The notes under the pieces: generated by a model
Told to the model about the DNA's origin: nothing
Databases searched by the model: none
Seen by the model: the letters and a program-made list of their open reading frames with translations, nothing else
Made by a program: the position numbers and the translations under genes
Assembly: GCA_021401465.1 (NCBI GenBank)
Contig: JADDMT010000116.1
Span: 20,992 to 84,991, forward strand
Reading direction: 5' to 3'
Source of the DNA: Teratosphaeria epicoccoides
Lineage: Eukaryota > Ascomycota > Dothideomycetes > Mycosphaerellales > Teratosphaeriaceae
Length of the DNA: 64,000 nucleotides
Shown: one piece after another, positions 46,740 through 55,743 of the stretch
How the letters are laid out: the number at the start of each line of letters is the position of its first letter
Numbering within the stretch: the first letter of the stretch is position 1

Positions 46740-48411
46740 CTCGTTCTTGGCCTCGCTGTTCCTGCGCGTTTCTTGCGTACTCTATCTTTAAGTGATAGAC
46801 TTAGAGTCGTAGCGCTCTTAGAATCTGAATACCTTCGTAGGTTAGGTAGCCTCCCTAGGGCGTGAACTCTACCCCGAACAGTACAATTTCTTAGACAACT
46901 TTCTGATGCGCGTGAGGTTAAGCTACAACTAGTAGTCTCCTTAAGTGTCGTCGCATACGGTCGGCTAGTTCGTCATACTGAAGCTAGTTAACGTGTTGTA
47001 CTCCATTAATCTATAGGCAAGCCTAAGCCTACTAGTTCTATATGATTCGGATAATGTCGAGTCCGATGTTATGTAGCGGCATGGCCTATCGCTCTATGCT
47101 CTCGTCTTCCTCGGAATCAGGAATGACGGCTTCGACAAGCTCGTAGTTGTCGTCCGAACCTTCTTCTTCTTCTTCTAGTTCCTGTTGCCTTAGGACTGTC
47201 GTACTAGAAGGTGTACCCCTTAGCGCACAGATCGACTATGCCTTATTTCGGCTAGGGTACTATCCGGAACCATCTTTATCACTCATGTGAATTCGACAAT
47301 TGTCGTTATAGCACGTAGTCTAAGTAAGTGCGGCATGGTCTAGTTCTTAAGTAGCGGCGGCCTTTTGCTTAGGTGCCGTCGTTGTTACGCGAGCCTGCTC
47401 TATCCTAGGCAGCTCTTGTCGTTACTTCTTCGCAAAACATTCGCGGGAAAAGTGTCCTTTCTTTCCATAGTTATGGCACTCGAGATTACTCTTGTCGAAT
47501 GGCTTCTTCAGACCATTCTAATTAGGAGAGCCTTTCCGCAGCTTTCCTCGGGGTCTATTCCTCGGACGCCCCTTAGTCGCATCTAACTCTATAGGTTAGA
47601 GACTATAGTAATCGCTTCGCCATTTCGGTGCTAATCGTTAGACCTTATGGTTAGCTTGTACTAGCTTGCGATTTCTATGTTGTCGTTCTTGCTGTCGTTC
47701 CTAGATGCGATTATCGATTCTAATCGCGAGATCGCTTATTTCCTTGAATGTCGTTAGCCGATCTCCTCAGGCAATTTCGTCTTTAACCGTCTCCTTTAGT
47801 CCCTAGTAGAACTAAGCGGCTAAAGCGTTATCATTCTAGTCGACTCGAGCAGAGAGGGTCTAAAAGTCCGCGCGGTACTTAGTGGCGGAACCCTTCTGCT
47901 AGATTCCTAGGAGAGCTCTCTCGGCCTCTTGTTGCTCATTACTAAGCCTAAACGCTTCGCGTAATGCCTTAAACAAGGACTTGTCTAAGTTTAGAATCTC
48001 CCTAGTCGTTGTCTTCCTAGCTTTAGCGTTGCTGACGTGATCTAGATAATCTGTTAGATGAGGCTAGATAAACTCGAACGCCGGTCCCTTCAGGTAAGAG
48101 ACAATGTATATCATTCGCTTATAATGTGTCGTAAACCGTTCTGTATCCACGTTAAATGCTAACTAGCATTATAGGATAAACATCTTGACTTGAGATCGTT
48201 GTCCTGTAAACTCTGTAGGGCTTCCTATCTTAAAGCCGTTATTGCCGTGTCTATTCCCAGTAGTTAAACCTGCGACAGATGCTAGAGCCATCTCGCTAAG
48301 GTGAATAGATTCGAGCTACTACGTGACTTGAGGTATAGCGGCAACTTGTTCTCGTAGCGTTAGTTGACTGTCGCTAGAACTTGAACTAACAGTTAAAGAA
48401 CTACTTGACAT
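46740..48411 (-). pseudogene. Gypsy-B2 gag (decayed), upstream part
   Basis: Continuation of B2 on the far side of A2. ATG 48,409-48,411; zinc knuckle at about 47,437-47,478 on the minus strand. Same frame relation to pol as B1. Confidence 0.85.
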
Positions 48412-48470
48412 AGGCGTATGTTAGGCGCTCGACGAGTCTCCTGATGCTTCCTTAGAAGTAGTGCTCAAAA

Positions 48471-48959
48471 TGTCATAAGGGTAGGTGCCGATAGTAGGAA
48501 GGGGATTAGGTGTTAGACTCGCAGAGCTATGAAGAATATCGACAATAGTAGTTGACCTTGTAACTGACTCTCCTCTAAGTAAGAGAGGATTGAATTGAGA
48601 TTAAGCACGAAGCTCCTAACTGCCTGTCCTAAAGCTACCCCTATATACTAGAGAGATAGAGCAGCTCTGTTAGATCTGTCGACAGACCTAACAGATCTAT
48701 ATCTACAGATCTGTAGACTAACCCTATAGATCTAAGGGTCTGTTATCCCGTGACAGATCCCTTCTTCCTTGTAGGCCTATAGATCTGTAGACTAACCCTA
48801 CAGATCTAGGGATCTGTCCTCACGTGACAGATCCTTTCTCCTATGACTATGCCTATGACTCATAGTACTCCTATGACTATACTATGACTTATAGCACTTA
48901 GGACCCTCATGATCCTGTATCCTATAGTACTCCGGACAGTACTCCTGACACTTATGACA
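48471..48959 (-). repeat. Gypsy-B2 5' LTR, 489 bp
   Basis: TGTCATAAG...CTTATGACA, same length as the 3' LTR. Confidence 0.93.
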
Positions 48960-49150
48960 GTCAAGCATGCTTAGAAATTGCTTAAGACGCTATAGCAAAA
49001 GCAATACTAGGACAGGGCCAAGTTGTCTTCTACTACCCGCCCCTAGCTGTAGAAGAGGCTATCTAGCAACTTTACGCTTACAGGCTTCCTTCTACATGAA
49101 GACTAACTACAGCTAGTTAATGTTAGTAGAAATGAGTTTAAGAGGTACAA
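48960..49150 (+). pseudogene. hAT-family transposase, fragment 3 of 3
   Basis: In-frame continuation after Gypsy-B2: EYV|KHA-x-KLLKTL-x-QKQY, then LSSNFTLTGFLLHED and NEFKRY. The last hAT dimerisation block (P-L-x-W-W, then A-x-E-R-x-F-S) is not visible, so the C-terminus is truncated or lost, and the 59-bp repeat begins immediately after. Confidence 0.7.
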
Positions 49151-49157
49151 AAATGTA

Positions 49158-49275
49158 GGTTTGTCTATAGCATGTCTACGTTAGCTTGTATAGTGTCATC
49201 TTACTAACCTTAAACAGGTTTGTCTATAGCATGTCCATGTCAAGTTACATAGTGTCATCTTACTAACCTTAAACA
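49158..49275 (+). repeat. 59-bp tandem duplication carrying the 11-bp motif
   Basis: Copies at 49,158 and 49,217 start GGTTTGTCTATAGCATGTC and share TAGTGTCATCTTACTAACC. They sit directly after the hAT relic. Confidence 0.85.
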
Positions 49276-49465
49276 GATCTTAGCTTAGAGCTTAGTCAAT
49301 TTAGTGATAAGATCTATATAGTATAGAGACACCTTACTTACTAGTTCCCTACTCTAGCCTGCCTTGCGCGCAATGTTCTGTGTATACCTGCAGCGGACTT
49401 TTAGTATTGCCTGCTATGCGGCGCAATATAATCGCAATTATAGTCTATTAGTATTTTCTGCAATT

Positions 49466-49783
49466 ATGATGATTCGCTATTAGGTACAAGCTAAGAAGAC
49501 TAATGCTAAGCTAGAGGCTTAGCTACGTATTAAGGCAGATCTTACGTTTACGTCAGATACAGAGATAGATCCGGACATATGGCTCTATAACTATAAGGTC
49601 ACAATAGAGGAGATAAAGCGGATAATATCTTACGAAGGTATTAGCGATAGCGAAGAGCAAGAGGAACATGATCGCTTTAGTCATCTGAGGTAGCCGAGAG
49701 GTCCTGCTCTATCACGACAGAAGGATATATATGTAGTAGTATAGACACGAAATTCAAGTACCTTGTTAATGTTGCTAAACTGA
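49466..49783 (+). pseudogene. unidentified decayed small ORF
   Basis: 106 codons from MMIRY; Lys/Glu/Asp-rich (QAKKTNAKLEA, DTEIDPDIWLYNYKVTIEEIKRII, SDSEEQEEHDRF). Four in-frame stops, all TAG. No family recognised. Confidence 0.35.
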
Positions 49784-49788
49784 AGTTT

Positions 49789-50040
49789 TTATCTTTTATC
49801 TTCTATTATCTTTGATTATCTAGAAATATCTAGCTTATCTTACATTATCTACTATTCGCTAGATATATCTAGATTCTCTACTCTATCTTCTTATATCTAC
49901 CTTTCATCTTTATTATCTAGTTCTATCTATATTATCTTTTAGATAGATCTTATAGACTATCTTCTAAGAAATATCTAAGGAACAAATAATAGATATATCT
50001 TTTCTACTATCTATCTAAGAAAATATATCTATATCTACGA
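49789..50040. repeat. TATCT/AGATA low-complexity tract
   Basis: About 250 bases of TATCTT/TAGATATAT-type sequence, very low GC compared with surrounding relics. A similar short tract is at 8,865-9,000. Confidence 0.8.
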
Positions 50041-50529
50041 GACGGCTATGTAGACTACAGTAATAGCTAGTTCGCCACAATGCGTATAGAGCTTGATGCT
50101 ATCATAGAGCGGATAGTTGACGTTAGTCGCACTGTTATAGACAGTGTGATCTATATTAAGGCGCTCTAGGGGGCTATATTTGCAGGTACTACGCCGCTAT
50201 AGCATAGTGACAAAGAGCGCTATGAGCTCTTAAAAGGTAGTATGTAGTAGCAATAGTAGCAAGGCAGAGGAGCATAGGGGTTTAACGTGGCTTAGACAAT
50301 GCTATTAAGCTAATTATGTCGACGCCTACTACTATTTAGCTATAAGTGTTACAATGCAATATTTTGTTCATTACTTGTTCTAGTTCCTATTAAGACATGT
50401 TAAATCTCCTTGTAGTGATTCTCCTGTCGAATACGTAGTAACTCTATAGCCTTGCTAACTATAGCACACGACAATCCCCCTGCTAGATAATTGCCCCCCC
50501 CCCCTCCCCCCCTAACACAATCGAGTATT
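50041..50529. other. degenerate region with poly-C tract
   Basis: A short stop-broken frame starts at 50,080 (MRIELDAIIERIVDVSRTVIDS). A C-tract (about 23 bases with one interrupting T, near 50,491-50,512) lies between it and relic Y. No gene supported. Confidence 0.4.
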
Positions 50530-50656
50530 TTACCGAGTGCCATTATGAGCGTCTTTATAGTTAATCTTCTTGCGCTCTTGTAGCCTATACATCAACTTAA
50601 CAAGTAGTAGTGCTAGCGGCTTAGCTGCTTTCCGCTTTCCCCCCTTAGCCTCTACT

Positions 50657-50728
50657 AGTAGTAGAGTCTTTGCTACTAGTAGAGTCTTTGCTAGTAGTAG
50701 TGTCTTCGCTAGTAGTAGACTCTTTGCT
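50657..50728 (+). repeat. 18-bp minisatellite, four copies
   Basis: AGAGTCTTTGCT-type cores at 50,663, 50,681, 50,699 and 50,717, spacing exactly 18. In frame with relic Y on the minus strand it would code a Ser/Thr/Lys/Asp repeat. Confidence 0.88.
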
Positions 50729-51372
50729 AGCGGCAGAAGCGGTGTTAGTAGTGACGGAGTTAGTGCATCTACTATGGCAGAATTAATAACCCCCCCTATA
50801 GGGACTACTAGTTACTTAGGGGCCTCTAACTAGCGCTCTTTCTTGATAATTGCCTCGTTGTCAATTATTAGACCTTGCTACGGCTTTGTCAGATGTAGTA
50901 AAAACACCCTTTTACTCTTAATAATCTAGTCTAGTAGTAGCAGCTTGTCTTCGCTATCTAGCTTAGTTATATCGAGCATATTAATGCCATGCTACAAGCT
51001 ATATACTAGGGGGTCATCTGACAGGGTCTTTCTGATAGTGACTAGATCTAGCTTGATACGTCGACTATTAAATGCCTCTGTAAACGCCTCTATGCTTCGC
51101 AAGACTACTAACAGCATACTCGGTAAAGGCCGTACTAGTAGTTTAGACAAGGCGTCACGTTTGTAGCCTCGCTACATAGTCATAGTAATAAACATATAAC
51201 TAATTACCTCGGACTTAGCGAAGATAGCGTAGAGCACTAGATCCTTAGTATAGTCCGCAGAGTATTCTCTCTTAAGGGGGGGTAGTCTCTTTACATTAGC
51301 GCTAGGATCATTTAAGAGCTTCTTAAACTCTTTATTAGTAAGACTAAATCCGCCGGAGTCATTGTTAGCAAG

Positions 51373-52152
51373 TAATACAGTTAATACTAGGGGGCTATTA
51401 GAGCCGCATAGGTTCTGATGCCTGCCCTTAGCATGTAGTAACCCTACTACACATAGCAAGGGGGTCCTTCGTACATACGTTAGCTTGTATGTCGTCTAAG
51501 TCGGATTAATGCTTGATGTCATAAGGGTAGATGCCGATAGCAGGAAGGGGATCAGGTGTTAGACTCGAAGAGTAGTAAAGAATATTAACAATAGCAATTA
51601 ACCTTGTAACTAACTATACTTAGTAAAGTAGCCGGAATTAAGCACGAAGCTCCTAACTGCCTAGACTAAAGTCATCCCTATATACTAGAGAGGTATAGCA
51701 GCTCTATTAGATCTGTCGCTAGACCTGTTAGACCCGTGTCTGTAGATCTGTAGACTAACCCTACAGATCTAGGTGTCTATCCTTACTTGACAGATCCTTT
51801 CTTCTATGTAGGTCTGTAGATCTGTAGACTAACCCTATAGATCTAGGTATCTGTCCTTACGTGACAGATCCTTTCTCTATGCATGTGTTATGACTTAGGC
51901 TATAGTGCCCTAATTCATGACACTTATGACACTTGACGTAGGATGCCCCTATGTCGCTAACCCTACGGTACCCCTACAGGTTTAGGCTTAGACATGCTTT
52001 CTCTAATTAAGGGGCGTTAGTAGTTATAAGCACTTCTAGCGCTACCTCTGTAATAAGCAGAAAGCAGCGCTATCTTATACCTATCGAAAGGTCAGATTAC
52101 TCTATTATACTACAAGATATTTTCATATTATATAGCATATACACCTATATTA
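51373..52152 (+). mobile_element. Gypsy-A solo LTR, interrupted by a Gypsy-B solo LTR
   Basis: Outer LTR parts 51,373-51,516 and 51,937-52,152 add to exactly 360 bp after removing the Gypsy-B LTR and one duplicated CTTGA. Perfect 5-bp duplication GCAAG at 51,368-51,372 and 52,153-52,157. Inserted in relic Y. Confidence 0.94.
51517..51931 (-). mobile_element. Gypsy-B solo LTR (415 bp)
   Basis: TGTCATAAG...CTTATGACA ends, CTTGA duplicated on both sides (51,512-51,516 and 51,932-51,936). Shorter than 489 bp because of internal deletions. Younger than the Gypsy-A LTR that holds it. Confidence 0.93.
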
Positions 52153-52239
52153 GCAAGCTTGTTAGTAGATTCATTAGATTCATCTATCCTGCTATGGCAT
52201 ATTCTTCTCCAGATAATTCATCTACTAGTAATATGCTAG

Positions 52240-52375
52240 ACGTACGGGCGCAAGCTACAGGCTTGGCGTCACGTGACCTCACGGATATTTCTTGGGTTGT
52301 AATGTGTGTGCATATGTAGCCGACTGTAATCAGCCCTATTACAGGACTAATTACTAAGCCTTTTAACTATGTAGG
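52240..52375. other. island with little RIP inside the decayed block
   Basis: Contains several intact CAG and TGG sites (CTACAGGCTTGG, AATCAGCC, TTACAGGAC) and a GTCACGTGACC palindrome, unlike adjacent sequence. Possibly a later small insertion or sequence that was never repeated. Confidence 0.45.
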
Positions 52376-53352
52376 GTAGTAGTAAAAGGTTAGCACACCT
52401 TCCCTATTAACTAGGCTATTTAAGCGTTAGTCTTAAATAGTATAATGTTAACCTAGAGATTGTACTTGTTGTCGCTCTTAGGGCTAGTCCTGAATAGTTC
52501 TAACATCATTTTAATGTCGTCATATAGCTCTATATCTATCTCTGTAAATTGCCATGTAACTAGATCTAGATCTTGACTATTGACGACAAGGTAACCCTAG
52601 TACTATGGATACAACTAGATGTCCTTAATATGATCGTGCTTCACACGACTTAATAAGAAGTTAATAAAGGGCGGCTTCTCTTCAAGTCCGTTATATTCAT
52701 TGTTATACAGGGTTACTACCCTATTACACTAGTGCTTAGGCTTAGCCACAGACATAGTATCTACCTTGTCATGTCGCTTAGTAAGTGTGAAGGTCTTTAC
52801 TTGCTTCTAGACCTTAAGATTAATCCTCAGACACTTTAGTAATAGCGCTAGTAGATTAGTAACAGCCCCCTTTAGTACTTTGCTACTACCTTTCCCTCTT
52901 GTTAATTAGGACTGTAGCTACTCTGTGACTGCTTGATATGAACTAGTAGGTGTACTAGCGTGCGGTGTTAGTTTAGTCTGTAGCAATAGTTTGTGTCCTG
53001 TATACTCGTAGTTAGTAATAGAGGGCATGCTAGCATATAACGTAAGCGCTAGTAGACCTTGCTAGCCTTAAGTTGCTTGGCGGCGCTTCTGACAAGCTAC
53101 CTGAAGATAGATAGGCTCTAGTGTTAGGTTCGGAGTTATACTTGCTATAGTAGAGGCTAGTAGCAGTGTAGTCACAGGGGTGTTTGACGTGCTAGTGTTA
53201 GGATTAGAACTAAGAGCTAGGGTGATATTAGTGTCTAAGAGACTAGACAGTCATTTAAAAGCTACAATAACCCTAGCATCAGGGATAGTCTTAGTGTAGT
53301 TATAATGGCTTTCGACGACTTACTCTAGGGCGCTAGCGTTGTTAGTCGAGGT

Positions 53353-55165
53353 TAATATAGATATATATGCTATATGATATAGAAATATCTCGTAGTATGA
53401 CAGAGTAATCCGACCTTTTAATAGGTATAAGACAGCGCTGCTTTCTGCTTATCGCAGAGGTAGCGCTAAGGGTACTTATAACCCCCGACGCCCCTTAATT
53501 AGGGAAAGCATGTCCGAGCCTAACCCCGTAGGGGTACTATAGGGTTAGCGACATAGGGACGTCCTACGTCGACTATTGATCCTACTTAGACGACATACAA
53601 GCTAACGTATATACGAAGGACCCCCTTGCTATGTGTAGTAGGGTCACTACATGCTAAGGGTAGGCATTAGAACCTATGCGGCTCTAATAGCCCCCTAGTA
53701 TTAACTGTATCACTACCCCTCCTCCTATGAGGATGTCCCTAGCCTTACCGAGTAATGCACGCGGAACATATAGGGTACAGGATATAGCACGCTTATACTA
53801 CGCAAGAGTAAATAGGTAGATAGCCTATGTAACATATGTCATGCGTACACCTTAACACCTTCGTAGCAAGTATAGGGCAGAGGCTGCTAACTTAGGCGGG
53901 TTTTAATCCGTTACATGTTAGGCGGCTTCGTAACACCTTCGCTTTACATGCAGATCGAGATATCAGGAAACTACGAGTATGTACTTTAGTTAATCTTTGA
54001 AATAGTAGGGCGAGCATGCGCGCTAGCCTTGCTAAGTAGCTTAGCTGTCCCTATTTAGTCGTGACTATAAAGAACGTGTCGCAGAACCTCAGGGTAGTAT
54101 GAATGTACGCGGACGCTCTACGCGTACCGCTTAAAACAGCAGGAGCGCGCTCCTAGCGCGAGTCTCGCCACATTTTCATGCTAGTAGACTAGTATAAGTG
54201 CAGTTAGCGTACATGCGTAATAGCCGCGTTATCTATTCTTACATTATTCGGTCCTCTTGTAAGTTAACTAAAGGCAGGTACTCTGCATATGTAATTCGAG
54301 TTACTAGCTTAACGGTTGCGGTAGGCAACAGGGGGGCTATTAGAGGGTATAAAAACCTCGCTACTTTCCTAAACTTCCTGTTCGAAAACACTAACATTAA
54401 CCTCTACTTCTATTTCGCTTAGCTTGTACCTCGCTATGTCTACAGGTCTAAACTAGAGCTCCTTCTTCTTCAATTAATCAATTAAGATTAATCGACTCAT
54501 CTTAGCAATAATAGCTTATATGCTACAGACTAAGTTCGACACTACTCGCTCTGCCCGTGACTGTCGCTTGTGTTAACAATGCCTTGACAACCTTAGTAGC
54601 TAAGCTGCATACATCTCTCCTCTGTGTGTTAGTAAGGCGTCCCCTACCTGCGAGGTATGCGTAGCTTATACTAACCGAAGTGTAGCCGAGATCTACGTCA
54701 GCAGATTTAATGAGGGTAGTGTCTACTACAATTGTGTTAACTATAATAGCAAGCATAAAAAATGCTAAGACCTCCCTAAAGAGGTGTATAGCAAGTACAA
54801 CTAGCTCTGCCGTAACATCGATGACTTCTAGAGTACGTGTAACAAGAGGGTTACTAAAGGTACTCTGACTATGAACAGGCTATAGGCTAAGTACTACGAG
54901 GCACTCGCCTACCTGCTTAGCGCCCTCTCGTACTTTACCGCGACTGCTAACTGTTCTTATAGCAGTATTCGCTTCGACTCTCTACTAACAGGCAAAAACG
55001 TTTGTCTAGGTCTAATCGCAGACTTAGTCTAGAAGATCTTAAAGGTGCTAACTGTTAGGGTCGAGACCTTCGCTATAGTACGTATATAGTGCAGGTACCC
55101 TCTAAGTATAAATGCTGACTTTCTCTACTAGGCTAACGTTAGCGTCGAGAAATATCCGACTAGCC
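53353..55165 (-). mobile_element. Gypsy-A3: truncated copy, 3' LTR and antisense-gene region only
   Basis: 3' LTR 53,353-53,712 (360 bp), then internal sequence matching A2 38,926-40,385 with the same palindrome, TATA box and antisense start. It breaks off at about 55,165 and is joined to the palindrome block and relic X. Gag-pol and the other LTR are absent. Confidence 0.9.
54436..55163 (+). pseudogene. Gypsy-A3 antisense gene, 5' half
   Basis: ATG 54,436-54,438, TATA box at 54,348-54,355. Same Cys-rich first half as A1/A2; truncated before the intron. Confidence 0.72.
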
Positions 55166-55169
55166 GCTA

Positions 55170-55402
55170 CGTCTCGAAAACTAAGGCCCTAAGTAGACCG
55201 AGTAACTTGTGTTACTTAGCTTACTTACCTACTTGTCTGACTTGGCCTACTCGTATGTACCCCCGAGAAACTCAGCCTCTCCTAAGCTACTCGTGTCGTA
55301 GACGCGAGTAGCTCATAGTGCAAGAGTGCTACTAGTAAGTAACTTACTGCTAGCAGTATACTAGCGGCAAGTAGCTTAGGCACGTAAGCCGAGCTACTCG
55401 AA
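55170..55402 (+). repeat. cluster of short palindromes (copy 2)
   Basis: Same block as 23,286-23,520, beginning CGTCT-GAAAAC-AAGG. GTAAGTAACTTAC and the CCGAGCTACT arm are retained; the opposite arm has changed to AGTAGCTTAGG. Confidence 0.7.
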
Positions 55403-55743
55403 TCAAAACAATTTGCATGTAATAGATGTTAAAGTCATGATTTTGGTTAATACTATACATCTCGTTATTGTCGCACTATGCTCTTTTACTATTTACACTA
55501 GACCTGATGTACAACGCAAATTAAGCAGATTTGCTAACACTAAACACATATATAGCTTAAACGTAGCTCTTACAATGCCTCTTGAATTTAAGCAAGCTAC
55601 TATATCTGACTTGCGCCTTACGCCCGAAGACCTTAATCGGTATAGCTAGTAACAAATGCATAGCTACTACATACTATCTACACATCCTATATCGGCCCTT
55701 ACACATGAATCTTCTACTCGCCCTTATCCTCTATTCCGTTCTA
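55403..55743. other. duplicated spacer, no supported gene (copy 2)
   Basis: Matches 23,521-23,859. The same 78-codon plus-strand frame (55,413-55,649) is open, with a few substitutions. Confidence 0.5.

Larger units (their letters stand above)
33770..48959 (-). mobile_element. Gypsy-B2: complete copy, split by Gypsy-A2
   Basis: LTRs 33,770-34,258 (3') and 48,471-48,959 (5'), both 489 bp. Flanks GTTAA (33,765-33,769) and GTCAA (48,960-48,964) are a 5-bp target duplication with one CA to TA change. Removing A2 and one TCGTT leaves 7,016 bp, exactly the length of B1 plus its 95-bp LTR deletion. The target is the hAT transposase relic, which continues on both sides in frame. Confidence 0.94.
50530..53340 (-). 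pseudogene. unidentified decayed gene ('relic Y'), interrupted by nested solo LTRs
   Basis: Minus strand. The upstream part (about 53,340-52,440) reads through with TAG stops (ITNYEYTGHKLLLQTKL, VTNLLALLLKCLRINLKV, KHDHIKD, DLDLVTWQFTEIDIELYDD). The downstream part (about 52,190-50,530) reads ESTNKLANNDSGGFSLTNKE, LPPLKREYSADYTKDLVLY, SIEAFTEAFNSRRIKLDLV, LDSEDKLLLLD, then a Ser/Thr-rich end coded by an 18-bp repeat. Between them are a solo LTR and an island with little RIP. I do not recognise the family, and the two parts may be separate genes. Confidence 0.45.
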
